Assembly (NCBI GenBank): GCA_017428945.1
Contig: JAFRPW010000024.1
Coordinates: 1-64,000 of the forward strand
Origin: Bacteroidales bacterium
GTDB taxonomy: Bacteria; Bacteroidota; Bacteroidia; Bacteroidales; UBA932
DNA: 64,000 nucleotides
Direction: 5' to 3'
Shown: positions 27,406 to 36,089 of the stretch, in pieces
Numbering within the stretch: the stretch's first letter is position 1
How the letters are laid out: each line of letters starts with the position of its first letter
The notes under the pieces: generated by a model
Told to the model about the DNA's origin: nothing
The model's input: only the letters and a program-made list of their open reading frames with translations
Databases searched by the model: none
Position numbers and translations under genes: made by a program

Positions 27406-28905
27406 ATGAAATCTGACATTATTGTAATTGGCGGGGGAGCGGCAGGGCTGATGGCTGCAATAGGGGCTGCAGAAGTCCTTTCAAAGAGTGAGAACGGCGG
27501 AACCGTCACCGTTCTTGAGAAGATGCCCAAGGCAGGCCGTAAGGTAATGATCACGGGCAAAGGCAGATGCAACTTCACCAACGTAAAGAGCTGGGAAGAC
27601 TTCAGCGCCCACATCCGGACAGATTCCCAGTTTGTGAGCTCCGCCTGGCACAACCTCACCCCCGAAAACCTCATCGAGCTGCTCCGCATCAATGGCATGC
27701 GCTCTGTAGTTGAAAGAGGTGACAGGGCTTTCCCCGCTTCACATAATGCCGGAGACGTGGTGGATACTCTGCTTCGCGCATGCACTCTGTCTGGTGTCAA
27801 GGTTGTCACGGACTGCGAGGTCAAGACCATAGACGCAGTCAAGAACGGTTTCTCCCTGGACTGCATCCAGACAAGCCGCAAACAGGTGAGAATTCCCGTG
27901 GACGATCCTCGGAAGCTTCGTCCCGGAAAGCCTGCTCCTACACGTGAAGAGATTACAATAGAACCCGTAGAATACGTCTGTAAAAAGCTCATCATAGCAA
28001 CAGGTGGCCTGTCTTATCCCGGCACCGGATCTACCGGAGACGGCTACATGTGGGCAGAGGAAATGGGACACACCGTAGACGCCTGTTTCCCGGCTCTCAC
28101 AGCCCTCGTTCCCGTAGGATACAAGCAGGAAAACCCTCTGGCAGAGGATATTAAGCAGGCTTTCCGCGGCCGTACAGTCTATGGCAAGGCAAAGCAGAGA
28201 AAGATTTCCCCGCTGCCGGAGTGGTATCCAAAGTTCCCCAAGCATATTGAGCGCGTAACCCCCATGACAGAGCAGGGGGAATTCTTCAACGGCAATACGC
28301 TTGAGAATGTCCAGCTGTCGCTGTTTATCAATGGAGAAGAGGTCCAGAGCGAGTTCGGTGACATAGAATTCACCGACGGCGGCCTGGAAGGACCTCTTGG
28401 CTTCATGGTAAGCCGCCGCGCAGTCCAGGCACTTAACAACGGGCAGAAGGTATCAGTCTCCATAGACCTCAAGCCTGCTGTGGAACTTGAAAAGCTGAAC
28501 GAGGACATCCACGCAAAATGGGAAGAGGTGATTCACGACGAGCGCTCAAAAGGCCAGAGTTTCCGCAGGCTTTTCCGCATAATGCTTGGAAAACTCATGC
28601 CCTGGAACCTCACACTGGCATTCCTGGACACCAACCAGAAGGTAAGTGTAGACACTCTGGCACAGGCCATGAAAGACTGGCGCCTGGACATAGCCGGCTT
28701 CGTTGGCTTTGAGCGCAGCGTAATCACGGCCGGCGGCATCAGTACCTCGGAAGTGGTTGCCAAGACCCTGGAGTCCAAGAAGCAGCCCGGCCTGTACTTT
28801 GCCGGCGAAGTCCTTGACATGGACTGTGACACCGGCGGCTACAACCTCCACGCCGCCTTCGCCACAGGCTACCTTGCCGGCGAAAGTGCAGCCAAGACAT
28901 TATGA
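27406..28905 (+). CDS. FAD-dependent oxidoreductase of the HI0933/BaiN family
   Basis: A 499-aa flavoprotein. The Rossmann dinucleotide motif is DIIVIGGGAAGLMAAIGAA at the N-terminus, followed by VLEKMPKAGRKVMITGKGRCNFTN, which is the hallmark of this family. The C-terminal FAD-contacting region is GLYFAGEVLDMDCDTGGYNLHAAFATG. Many members are annotated as aminoacetone oxidase or BaiN-like, and the true substrate is usually unknown. It is longer than the usual ~400 aa. It is divergent from the tRNA gene, and its stop directly abuts an inverted-repeat element. Confidence 0.85.
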   Translation: MKSDIIVIGGGAAGLMAAIGAAEVLSKSENGGTVTVLEKMPKAGRKVMITGKGRCNFTNVKSWEDFSAHIRTDSQFVSSAWHNLTPENLIELLRINGMRSVVERGDRAFPASHNAGDVVDTLLRACTLSGVKVVTDCEVKTIDAVKNGFSLDCIQTSRKQVRIPVDDPRKLRPGKPAPTREEITIEPVEYVCKKLIIATGGLSYPGTGSTGDGYMWAEEMGHTVDACFPALTALVPVGYKQENPLAEDIKQAFRGRTVYGKAKQRKISPLPEWYPKFPKHIERVTPMTEQGEFFNGNTLENVQLSLFINGEEVQSEFGDIEFTDGGLEGPLGFMVSRRAVQALNNGQKVSVSIDLKPAVELEKLNEDIHAKWEEVIHDERSKGQSFRRLFRIMLGKLMPWNLTLAFLDTNQKVSVDTLAQAMKDWRLDIAGFVGFERSVITAGGISTSEVVAKTLESKKQPGLYFAGEVLDMDCDTGGYNLHAAFATGYLAGESAAKTL

Positions 28906-29023
28906 TTTTGATAAAGGTTGGTTTTTATGTTACCATCCTTTATCACTATTATTGTAATGTATAATGGTATAACCATGATTTAATGAAAAAGGTTGGAGGT
29001 TTATAATCCAACCTTTATCAAAA
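28906..29023. repeat. 118-bp AT-rich element with perfect 16-bp terminal inverted repeats
   Basis: TTTTGATAAAGGTTGG at 28906-28921 is perfectly complementary to 29008-29023. Inside, AAAGGTTGG 28988-28996 also pairs with CCAACCTTT 29008-29016, and GATAAAGG pairs with CCTTTATC near the left end. The element fills the space from the flavoprotein stop to 11 nt before the FKBP start. It is much more AT-rich than its surroundings. It may be a terminator/attenuator or a miniature inverted-repeat element. Confidence 0.7.
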
Positions 29024-29033
29024 CAACAATAGA

Positions 29034-29636
29034 ATGGATAAGAAATCATACGCATTCGGAATGAGCGTGGCTTCCAGCTTCTACCAGCAGGGAATCCGCG
29101 TAAAGAACATCGACGACTTTGTGGCAGGCCTCAAGGCCATGCTTAACGGGGAGAAGCCCGCAATCAGCCTGGAAGAGGCCGGAGAGGCCCTTGAGGCATT
29201 CTACAAGGAGCTTGAGGACGAGGCCTCGGAGCGCAACGCCGCAGCCGGCGCCGCCGCCAAGGCAGAAGGCGAGAAATTCCTTGCCGGCATGGCAAAGGAT
29301 CCCGCCGTGAAGGCCACCAGGAGCGGCCTCATGTACAAGGTCCTTAAGGAAGGTACCGGCCGTAAGCCCAAGGCTACGGACAAGGTCTACTGCCACTACG
29401 AGGGTACTTTCCCCAACGGACAGGTCTTCGACAGCAGCTACAAGAGGGGAGAGCCCATCGAATTCGGCCTCAATCAGGTGATAAAGGGCTGGACGGAAGG
29501 CCTTCAGCTCATGAGCGAGGGCTCCAAGTACGAGCTCTACCTCCCGTACCATCTTGCCTATGGCGAGACCGGCACCGGCGGAATCCCTCCCTACAGCGCC
29601 CTCAAGTTTGTGGTGGAACTCATAGAGGTAAGGTGA
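29034..29636 (+). CDS. FKBP-type peptidyl-prolyl cis-trans isomerase
   Basis: A 200-aa isomerase with an N-terminal helical dimerisation region (MDKKSYAFGMSVASSFYQQG, then a charged coil) and a C-terminal FKBP domain. KVYCHYEGTFPNGQVFDSSYKRGEPIEFGLNQVIKGWTEGLQLM and YHLAYGETGTGGIPPYSALKFVVEL are characteristic. It has no signal peptide, so it is probably cytosolic, unlike the usual exported FkpA. It overlaps pnuC by GTGA. Confidence 0.93.
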   Translation: MDKKSYAFGMSVASSFYQQGIRVKNIDDFVAGLKAMLNGEKPAISLEEAGEALEAFYKELEDEASERNAAAGAAAKAEGEKFLAGMAKDPAVKATRSGLMYKVLKEGTGRKPKATDKVYCHYEGTFPNGQVFDSSYKRGEPIEFGLNQVIKGWTEGLQLMSEGSKYELYLPYHLAYGETGTGGIPPYSALKFVVELIEVR

Positions 29637-30220
29637 ATTCCTTAATACAGGCCATAGAGATATTCGCTGCGGTCACCGGAATCATTTACGCGGTTCTGGA
29701 GATACTGCAGAAAAACGCCATGTGGGTGGTGGGGATACTCACCTCCGCGGCTTGCGCATTCAGTTTTGGCGTGCAGCACGTCTGGGCATCCATGGGGCTC
29801 AATATCTACTATGTGGTCATGTCCGTCATCGGCCTTTATCAGTGGAAAAAAGACAGCGCCCAGGTAGGGGAGGGGGAGATTCACCTTAACCCGCTCACCA
29901 AGGGAACTGTTTTCTGGAGCGCCATAGCCGCACTGGCGGGCACCCTGGCCTTTGTGTGGATTCTCCGTATTACCGGAGACGCCGCACCGGAGCTGGACGC
30001 CGCCGCAACGGTCCTCAGTATCATTGGCACATGGTGGCTGGCAATGTCCTATAAGGAGCAGTGGTTCCTCTGGATTGTTGCCGACGTCATCACCACCACC
30101 CTCTGCATAGTCACCTCTCAGTACGCCCTGGCGGTTCTGTACTTTGCCTATATCGTATCCGCCGTTTATGGCTATTTCCATTGGAAAAGACGCGGAAAAG
30201 TTGTAAATTCGGCCTCATGA
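29633..30220 (+). CDS. pnuC: Nicotinamide ribonucleoside transporter PnuC
   Basis: A 195-aa inner-membrane protein with about seven helices of the PnuC/SWEET-like fold, which imports nicotinamide riboside for NAD synthesis. WVVGILTSAACAFSFG, MGLNIYYVVMSVIGLYQWKK, a central hydrophobic pair and the tail VLYFAYIVSAVYGYFHWKRRG are typical. It starts with GTG overlapping the FKBP stop and ends overlapping the kinase start. Its neighbour is a sugar-kinase-fold protein rather than NadR, so the co-regulated pathway is not obvious. Confidence 0.9.
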   Translation: MNSLIQAIEIFAAVTGIIYAVLEILQKNAMWVVGILTSAACAFSFGVQHVWASMGLNIYYVVMSVIGLYQWKKDSAQVGEGEIHLNPLTKGTVFWSAIAALAGTLAFVWILRITGDAAPELDAAATVLSIIGTWWLAMSYKEQWFLWIVADVITTTLCIVTSQYALAVLYFAYIVSAVYGYFHWKRRGKVVNSAS

Positions 30221-31014
30221 TCCTTATAATAGACTGCGGTGCCACAAAGGCCGACTGGGCCCTTCAGGGCGGAAAGCATTTCCGCACGGAAGGGTTCAAC
30301 CTTGCGCATACGCCAAAGGATGCCCTGAGGGCCATCCTGGACGGTGCGGCGGCAAAGGCCGGCCCCGGAGTCACGGAGGTTCATTTTTACGCCGCCGGCC
30401 TGGTAGGGGAAAGCCCCATAGACCTTGGCCAGTGGTTTCCCGGAGCAGAGATAGAATATGCATCGGACATGGTTGCCGCGGCCCGCGCGGTATGCGGAAA
30501 CCGGCCCGGAATTGCGGCCATAATCGGCACCGGGTCAAATACTTGCCAGTGGGACGGTACCTGCATTTCCAGGAAGGTTAACAGCGGCGGCTTCATCGTG
30601 GGGGACGAGGGCTCGGCATCGGTCCTTGGAAAACTCTTCGTGACGGACTACCTCAAAGGCTGCGTCCCATCCGCCATCGCGGAGGAGTTCGCCTCCCGCT
30701 TCGAGGCCGGTTACGGGAGCATCGTCAAAGGCGTATATGCATCGGCGGCCCCTGCGCGGTACCTGGGCGGCTTCGCCCCCTTTATCCTGGAGCACTACGC
30801 AGACCCTTACGTCAAAGCCCTTGTGGACGATAATTTCCGCCGGTTCCTGGAGCGCACCATCCTCCGTTACGACCGCCTTCACGTTGGCGTCGTGGGCGGT
30901 TTCGGCCGCGCTTGCAGGGATATCCTGGAAGCTATCGGCAAAGAATATGGCGTTGAATTCAAGATATTTATGGACTCCCCGCTGGAGGGGCTTCTGAAAT
31001 ACCATGGCATATAA
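30217..31014 (+). CDS. BadF/BadG/BcrA/BcrD-type ATPase or N-acetylglucosamine kinase-like protein
   Basis: A 265-aa member of the ASKHA (actin-like) ATPase fold. DCGATKADWAL is the phosphate-1 motif, IAAIIGTGSNTCQWDG is phosphate-2, and GGFIVGDEGSASVLGKL contains the adenosine-side glycines. In Bacteroidetes such proteins are usually annotated as BadF/BadG ATPases or GlcNAc kinases. The ATG at 30217 was chosen because it begins the first conserved strand and overlaps pnuC by ATGA. It overlaps recR by 11 nt. The substrate is inferred only from family. Confidence 0.8.
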   Translation: MILIIDCGATKADWALQGGKHFRTEGFNLAHTPKDALRAILDGAAAKAGPGVTEVHFYAAGLVGESPIDLGQWFPGAEIEYASDMVAAARAVCGNRPGIAAIIGTGSNTCQWDGTCISRKVNSGGFIVGDEGSASVLGKLFVTDYLKGCVPSAIAEEFASRFEAGYGSIVKGVYASAAPARYLGGFAPFILEHYADPYVKALVDDNFRRFLERTILRYDRLHVGVVGGFGRACRDILEAIGKEYGVEFKIFMDSPLEGLLKYHGI

Positions 31015-31621
31015 GGAGACATACCCGTCAGAACTTCTTTCCAATGCGGTAGAAGCCATAAGCTCGCTTCCCGGAGTGGGCCGGAGGAGCGCCCTCAGGC
31101 TTGCGCTGCACCTCCTCAGGCAGCCGGCCGATTCCGTGCACCATTTCACCGGGGCTATAAACGACCTCCGGGACAACGTCTGCTACTGCCGCCGCTGCCG
31201 CATGATATCGGACAGCGACGAGTGCTCAATCTGTTCCGATTCCCGTCGCGACCACAGCCTCATCTGCGTGGTGGAGAGCGTCCGGGACGTCATGAGCATA
31301 GAGGCCACGGGCCAGTACCACGGGGTTTACCACGTGCTGGGAGGCATCATTTCTCCCATCGCGGGCGTGGGCCCCGGGGACCTCACCATATCGGACCTTG
31401 TGGCCAGGGTGGCTGCAGGGGAGGCCGCAGAAGTGATCCTTGCCCTTAGCGGAGACGTCGAAGGCGAAACCACCGCCTTCTACATATACCGACAGATAGA
31501 GACCTACGGCGTAAAGGTAACATCGCTGGCCCGGGGCCTTGGCTTCGGCGACGCCCTGGAGTATGCCGATTCCCTTACCCTCGGAAGGTCCATAACCAAT
31601 AGACAAGTATTCAAACCATGA
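31004..31621 (+). CDS. recR: Recombination mediator RecR
   Basis: A 205-aa RecFOR pathway protein that helps load RecA at single-strand gaps. It has the helix-hairpin-helix (SSLPGVGRRSALRLALHLL), the four-cysteine zinc finger (CYCRRCRMISDSDECSIC), the Toprim domain (ICVVESVRDVMSIEATGQYHGVYHVLGG) and the Walker-B-like C-terminus. Length and order match the family. It overlaps both neighbours, the downstream one by ATGA. Confidence 0.95.
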   Translation: MAYKETYPSELLSNAVEAISSLPGVGRRSALRLALHLLRQPADSVHHFTGAINDLRDNVCYCRRCRMISDSDECSICSDSRRDHSLICVVESVRDVMSIEATGQYHGVYHVLGGIISPIAGVGPGDLTISDLVARVAAGEAAEVILALSGDVEGETTAFYIYRQIETYGVKVTSLARGLGFGDALEYADSLTLGRSITNRQVFKP

Positions 31622-32826
31622 GCGAATTTTGTGCAGCGGAGGCTTCCCGCTGCCTGCTTTGCAAAAAACCAAAATGTGCCCTCCAGGGCTGCCCAGTGCA
31701 TACTCCGGTGCCGGAGTGCATGCTCCTTTACCGGCAGGGAAAGCTGGACGAGGCCGGCGAGCTTCTGTTCCAGAACAACCCCTTGTCGGCAATTACCTCG
31801 CTGGTATGTGACTGGAAACAGTTCTGCTTCGGCCACTGCGTTCTCAACGTCAAGCAGGCGCCAATCCACTGGTACCAGGTGGAGCAGGAGATTTCCGGGA
31901 AGTACCTCGGGAAGGTAATCCTGGGTCGAAGGGACGATTCCCTTCTGGGAAAGCGCATCGCCATCGTGGGCGCAGGCCCTGCCGGAATAGCCGCCGCCGT
32001 TTGGCTGTACCAGAAAGGCGCTTCCGTAGTCATGTACGATGCCAACCCCCGCATGGGCGGTGTCCTCCGCTACGGAATCCCCGCCTTCAGACTTGACAAG
32101 TCCCTGGTGGACGAGTACGAGAGGATACTCTCCGTGGTGGAATTCCGCGGCGGCTGCGAGGTCTCCGACGTTGCGCCTTTTGCCGCTGAATACGATGCCG
32201 TGATAGTCTGCGCCGGTGCGGAAAAACCTTCTACCCTGCATATCCCCGGAGAGGAGCGCTCCATCCAGGCGCTGCCCTTCCTGAAGGAACCATCGGCCTT
32301 CGAACTTGGCCGCAAGGTTATTGTGATAGGCGGCGGAAACGTTGCCATGGACGCCTGCAGGACTGCAGCACGCATGGGCGTTGAGACCTGGGTCTATTAC
32401 CGCAAAACCTTTGAGAACATGCCCGCAAACCCGCTGGAAGTTGAGGAAGCCAAGGCCGACGGTGTGCAGTTCAAGGTATTCCAGGCCCCGGTGGAGGTCC
32501 GTCCCGGCGGCGTGGTGTTCTGCGACTGCGAGAACATCGTCCCGGAAGGCGGCGGCCGTGTTGTAACCCGCATCATCCCCGGCACAGAGCACTTTGTGGA
32601 GTGCGATACCCTCATTACGGCCATCTCCGAGAAGCCTGACTTCCTGCTCCTTTCCGGAGCCGAGTTCGGTGCCGACGGCTGGCCCGTGGTGTCTGACAAC
32701 GGGTTGGTTTCCGGCTTCAAGAATGTCTATGTGGCCGGCGATTTCCGCCTTGGCCCCCGCACGGTTGTGGAAGCGGTTGCCTCTGCCCGCCTGGTAGTGG
32801 ATGCCGTGGCGGGTAACATGCTGTAA
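31618..32826 (+). CDS. GltD-like NAD(P)-dependent FAD oxidoreductase with N-terminal Fe-S cysteines
   Basis: A 402-aa protein related to the small subunit of glutamate synthase. The N-terminus has a cysteine set for Fe-S clusters (CLLCKKPKCALQGCPVHTPVPEC, then CDWKQFCFGHC). The FAD motif is IAIVGAGPAGIAAAVWLYQKG and the NAD(P) motif is VIVIGGGNVAMDACRTAARMG; the C-terminal FAD contact is NVYVAGDFRLGPRTVVEAVASA. No glutamate synthase large subunit is adjacent, so it may serve another electron-transfer partner. It is the last gene of the FKBP-to-oxidoreductase run and is followed by a hairpin. Confidence 0.85.
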   Translation: MSEFCAAEASRCLLCKKPKCALQGCPVHTPVPECMLLYRQGKLDEAGELLFQNNPLSAITSLVCDWKQFCFGHCVLNVKQAPIHWYQVEQEISGKYLGKVILGRRDDSLLGKRIAIVGAGPAGIAAAVWLYQKGASVVMYDANPRMGGVLRYGIPAFRLDKSLVDEYERILSVVEFRGGCEVSDVAPFAAEYDAVIVCAGAEKPSTLHIPGEERSIQALPFLKEPSAFELGRKVIVIGGGNVAMDACRTAARMGVETWVYYRKTFENMPANPLEVEEAKADGVQFKVFQAPVEVRPGGVVFCDCENIVPEGGGRVVTRIIPGTEHFVECDTLITAISEKPDFLLLSGAEFGADGWPVVSDNGLVSGFKNVYVAGDFRLGPRTVVEAVASARLVVDAVAGNML

Positions 32827-32849
32827 ACCAGCTTATTGTGTGAAAATAT

Positions 32850-32867
32850 GCATGAGGGGGCTCATGC
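32850..32867 (+). terminator. Hairpin after the GltD-like gene
   Basis: A 7-bp stem GCATGAG (32850-32856) and CTCATGC (32861-32867) with a GGGG loop is followed by GTATTTGTT. The weak U-tract makes it a modest intrinsic terminator. Confidence 0.5.
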
Positions 32868-32902
32868 GTATTTGTTAGTATATTATTGATTTATAGGAAG
32901 TT

Positions 32903-33547
32903 ATGCGCCACGCTATTCTTATCTATTCCGGAGGACTGGACAGCACTACGCTGCTGTATGAATACAGGGACAGCATTGCGCTGGCCGTGAGTTTTGACTA
33001 TGGGTCCAAGCACAATGCCAGGGAGATAGAGTGCGCGAAGGAGAACTGCAGGCGCCTGGGCATAAAGCACCTGGTGATTCCTCTGGAGTTTATGGGGAAG
33101 TACTTCAAGAGTGATCTGCTAGTTTCTGGCGGCGATATTCCTGAAGGGCATTATGCCGATGAAAACATGAAAAGCACCGTGGTGCCGTTCCGCAACGGAA
33201 TCATGCTCGCCATTGCGGCTGGCCTGGCGGAGAGCTATGAGCTTGACACCATAATGATGGCAAACCACGGGGGAGACCACGCAATCTATCCGGACTGCAG
33301 GCCAGAGTTTGTGGATGCCTTTGGTGCCGCCGTCACGGCCGGTACATACAACGGCGTGAAACTGGTAAGTCCCTACTGCAACATAACAAAAAGGGACATC
33401 GCCCTGAGGGGCAAGTCCCTTGGAATTGATTATTCCCTCACTTATTCCTGCTACAAAGGCGGGGAAAAGCACTGCGGCAAGTGCGGCACCTGCACGGAAA
33501 GAAAAGAAGCCCTTGCGGGCTTCGATCCTACTGAGTACGAGGATTAA
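32903..33547 (+). CDS. queC: 7-cyano-7-deazaguanine synthase
   Basis: A 214-aa enzyme that makes preQ0, the precursor of the tRNA base queuosine, from carboxydeazaguanine and ammonia using ATP. The PP-loop is YSGGLDSTT near residue 8-16, and the zinc-binding cysteines are in YSCYKGGEKHCGKCGTC at the C-terminus. No other queuosine genes adjoin it. No preQ1 riboswitch consensus is recognisable in the 76-nt upstream gap. It converges with corA, the two stop codons sharing bases. Confidence 0.95.
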   Translation: MRHAILIYSGGLDSTTLLYEYRDSIALAVSFDYGSKHNAREIECAKENCRRLGIKHLVIPLEFMGKYFKSDLLVSGGDIPEGHYADENMKSTVVPFRNGIMLAIAAGLAESYELDTIMMANHGGDHAIYPDCRPEFVDAFGAAVTAGTYNGVKLVSPYCNITKRDIALRGKSLGIDYSLTYSCYKGGEKHCGKCGTCTERKEALAGFDPTEYED

Positions 33548-34509
33548 AGAAGCTTCTTCCTCTTAAAGAGGATCCAGACCAGAAGGCAGCTCAGTGCCAT
33601 GAGGCCTATGATGATGATCCAGTTCCAGAAACTGGCGTTGGGGTTGTCTGCATTAAGCATGGGCAGGCGGACGTTCATGCCGTAGAAGCCTGCAATGAGG
33701 GTTGGAGGCATGAGGAAGACGCTCACCACGGTGAACACCTTCATGATCTTGTTCTGCTCCAGGTTGATAAGACCAAGGACGGTGTCCTGCAGGTACTCCA
33801 GCCTCTCGAAGCAGAAGTTGGTGTGGCTCAGGAGTGACGATATATCCTGAAGCAACACGTTCAGGCGGTTCTCCAGCGAACGCGGCACCTTTGTGGAACG
33901 CATCAGGTTGGATATAAGGCGCTGCTTATCAACCACGTTCTCACGCACCACCATGGTGTTTTCCTGCATCTGGGAGATGTCGATGAGGAGGTCCTGGTCT
34001 ATGTCTTCCTGGTCGTTGATCTGCTTTGCGTACTGGGAAATCTCTTTGGACAGGAGCTCGATCATATCTGCATCCAGGTCTACACGCTGATCCAGTATGC
34101 TGGCGAATACGCTGAATCCGGAAGGATACTGCCTGGGATTCACCTGCATCCTTCTCTGGAGCTCCGTGAAGGAGCGCAGCGGAACTTCGCGCAGAGTGGT
34201 GAGAGTATGCTCTACGATGGTGAAGGAAACGGCCTGTTCACCGTACTCCTCCGGGCCCGGGGTAAGGAAGTTGGTGTTTGCGAAGATGGCGTCGTCCGTC
34301 TCAAAGTAACGGGACGATGACTCGATTTCCTCCGCCTGCGCGCGGCTCTGGATTTCCGTACCAAGGAAGCCTTCCACCATGCGTTTCTCCGCGCCAGTGG
34401 GCTGGACAAGGTCTATCCAGACTACGTCTTCGAGTTTGAGGGTACGAAAAACATTCTCCGACTGGGAGAGGAGGATCTTTCCGTTTTCTTTGTAGAAGAT
34501 ACTCAGCAT
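33544..34509 (-). CDS. corA: CorA-like magnesium/cobalt transporter
   Basis: A 321-aa protein with a long cytosolic alpha/beta and stalk domain, then two C-terminal helices. The first pore helix ends in the signature YGMN (LIAGFYGMNVRLP), and the tail is basic (ILFKRKKLL). It probably forms a pentameric Mg2+ channel in the inner membrane. The ATG at 34509 was chosen over a longer TTG start at 34599 because an upstream purine-rich stretch (AGGAAAGAG) precedes it and the longer start overlaps the -7 element. The 5' leader would be about 80 nt. Confidence 0.9.
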   Translation of the reverse strand: MLSIFYKENGKILLSQSENVFRTLKLEDVVWIDLVQPTGAEKRMVEGFLGTEIQSRAQAEEIESSSRYFETDDAIFANTNFLTPGPEEYGEQAVSFTIVEHTLTTLREVPLRSFTELQRRMQVNPRQYPSGFSVFASILDQRVDLDADMIELLSKEISQYAKQINDQEDIDQDLLIDISQMQENTMVVRENVVDKQRLISNLMRSTKVPRSLENRLNVLLQDISSLLSHTNFCFERLEYLQDTVLGLINLEQNKIMKVFTVVSVFLMPPTLIAGFYGMNVRLPMLNADNPNASFWNWIIIIGLMALSCLLVWILFKRKKLL

Positions 34510-34596
34510 ATCTCTTTCCTGTTTTTTGTCCGGGCCAGTCACTCCGGACGGGGTTGTACATAATGAACCTGCCGACATTACGGAAAAGTCAGCCTG

Positions 34597-34604
34597 CAAA
34601 AGTA
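34597..34604 (-). promoter_or_regulatory. -7 element of corA
   Basis: The minus strand reads TACTTTTG, an exact TAnnTTTG match. It lies between the LuxR-type gene stop and corA, so corA has its own promoter. Confidence 0.5.
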
Positions 34605-34622
34605 ATTATTATTTCTTAATAA

Positions 34623-35786
34623 TCAAAGAACTTTTTGCTCCATGGCTTTCCTTACAAGGTCGGCGGCGTTTTCGGCGTCGAACTTGGCGAAGATCTGTTT
34701 GCGGTACCATTTGGTGGTTTCAGGGCTCAGGAAGAGGGCTTCGGCAATCTGGGTGTTGGTTTTGCCGTCGGCGATGAAGCGGAGGATTTCAAACTCGCGG
34801 GCGGTGAGCTTCACGGCGGCAGGGGCGGGGGAGGCGGCGGCTTTCCTGCGGCGGCGCAGCAGTACCAGGAACGTGGCCAGACCCGCCACAAGGACTGCAA
34901 GGCCGATGGCTATCCAGGTGATCTGCCGCTTCTGGGCTTTGAGGACCTGCGCGGTATAGCCGCTGTTTTCGATGAGGTCCCGGAATTCCTGGTCCGGGTG
35001 GACGGAGTAGTATTCATCGGCCTTTCTGAGATAGTGCATGGCCTTGCGGGGGCGGCCTTTTTCCATGTACCATCGTCCCAGACCCATGCTGGCGTTGGCT
35101 ACACAGAGGGAATCCCCGGCTTCCTGGCCGAACCGGAGGGCTTCCTTGTACTCCAGGAGGGCTTTGTCGTAGTCGTATGACTCCATCCAGGTTTCCCCCA
35201 TGTTGTAGTGAAGGAGGGAACAGCTTTCCTTCCAGCCGTGCTTTTCGAAGATTTCCCCGGCCTTTTTGTAGTACTCCATTGCCAGAGGGATGGAGTCCAT
35301 CATATTGTAGAGGTTGCCGATGGTGCCGTACATGGAGGAGCGGGCATCGTCAATCTCCTGCTCGCTGTAGCCGTCCGGGCTGGTGATGGAGGTGGCGCAG
35401 TTTTCCATACGCTCCAGGCAGCTGAGAGCCTCTGAGTAGTAGACCATTGCGCTGTCGTACTGCTCGTGGCCGTAGAAGTTCATGCCGATGTACCGGGCGG
35501 CATCGAAGTTTGCGGCAGGCCATCCCTTCCAACGCGCTATTTCCAGGGCTTTGCGGCCATAAAACAGACCCTTTTCCATGTTGATATGGGTGTAGCCCAG
35601 CATAAGTTCCCTGTATGCATTGTCGATGATTACAAGTTCCTCATCTGAGGCATTGTCTATGTCCTGCGGGGTGAGTTTTCCCACAACTCTCTCCAGAGAA
35701 TCGAGGTTGTGGCCGCGGTGATCGTTGTACGCCCCGGCGGTGATGGGAAGCACTGCAAGTGCAAGCAGTATGAGGGTCCGTTTCAT
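34623..35786 (-). CDS. TPR membrane protein with C-terminal LuxR-type DNA-binding domain
   Basis: A 387-aa protein with a signal sequence (MKRTLILLALAVLPITAGAY), an extracytoplasmic region of about five tetratricopeptide-like repeats (for example YSEALSCLERMEN and YKKAGEIFEKHGW), one membrane helix (ITWIAIGLAVLVAGLATFLVLL) and a cytoplasmic LuxR helix-turn-helix (LTAREFEILRFIADGKTNTQIAEALFLSPETTKWYRKQIFAKF). It is a one-component transmembrane regulator. The gene is divergent from the small-peptide/lipoprotein operon, which is the natural candidate target. The start was set at 35786, just after the -7 element. Confidence 0.85.
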   Translation of the reverse strand: MKRTLILLALAVLPITAGAYNDHRGHNLDSLERVVGKLTPQDIDNASDEELVIIDNAYRELMLGYTHINMEKGLFYGRKALEIARWKGWPAANFDAARYIGMNFYGHEQYDSAMVYYSEALSCLERMENCATSITSPDGYSEQEIDDARSSMYGTIGNLYNMMDSIPLAMEYYKKAGEIFEKHGWKESCSLLHYNMGETWMESYDYDKALLEYKEALRFGQEAGDSLCVANASMGLGRWYMEKGRPRKAMHYLRKADEYYSVHPDQEFRDLIENSGYTAQVLKAQKRQITWIAIGLAVLVAGLATFLVLLRRRRKAAASPAPAAVKLTAREFEILRFIADGKTNTQIAEALFLSPETTKWYRKQIFAKFDAENAADLVRKAMEQKVL

Positions 35787-35792
35787 GGAATA

Positions 35793-35800
35793 CAAAGATA
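35793..35800 (-). promoter_or_regulatory. -7 element of the TPR-LuxR gene
   Basis: The minus strand reads TATCTTTG, 7 nt before the ATG at 35786, implying a leaderless or nearly leaderless transcript. Confidence 0.55.
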
Positions 35801-35820
35801 CAAAATAACGCCAAATTACG

Positions 35821-35873
35821 CATTTTGGTGGGGTTTTTCCACCCCATTTCCCCCCATTTGGGTGGGTGGATAT
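35821..35873. promoter_or_regulatory. G/C-run palindromic region between divergent genes
   Basis: A small stem TGGGG (35829-35833)/CCCCA (35842-35846), then a run of six C and CCCATTTGGG, then GGGTGGGTGG. It lies between the divergent starts and could be an operator for the TPR-LuxR regulator. That is a guess from position only. Confidence 0.25.
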
Positions 35874-35901
35874 TTAGCGCGTATGTGCGAACTTTGTAAG
35901 G

Positions 35902-36078
35902 ATGAAAACAACTAAAACTAAATACAATATGAAACTACACTACGCCGCTCCAGAAACGGAGCTCGTGAAAATCACCCTGGAGGTGAATTTCGCAGATTCC
36001 ACGCAGATGCCGGACTCCGGTCTTGGCCAAATAGAGGGAGGAATTTCCTTCGACGACTTCAATCCTCAAATCTGGTAA
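35902..36078 (+). CDS. Small conserved-type Bacteroidales peptide (58 aa)
   Basis: A 58-codon frame starts MKTTKTKYNMKLHYAAPETE, continues with LVKITLEVNFADST and a glycine/acidic stretch, and ends DDFNPQIW. Short peptides with a Y-x-x-P/E-x-E-x-V start are often found just upstream of fimbrillin-like or other surface lipoprotein genes in Bacteroidales; their function is unknown. A GAACTTTG element (one mismatch to TAnnTTTG) lies at 35889-35896. The stop is 11 nt before the lipoprotein start. An internal ATG at 35929 is a possible alternative start. Confidence 0.55.
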   Translation: MKTTKTKYNMKLHYAAPETELVKITLEVNFADSTQMPDSGLGQIEGGISFDDFNPQIW

Positions 36079-36089
36079 AACACGCAGCC

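Noticed and set aside
32827..32902. preQ1 riboswitch upstream of queC
   Set aside because: The gap holds only a small GCATGAG hairpin; the preQ1 aptamer consensus is not recognisable.
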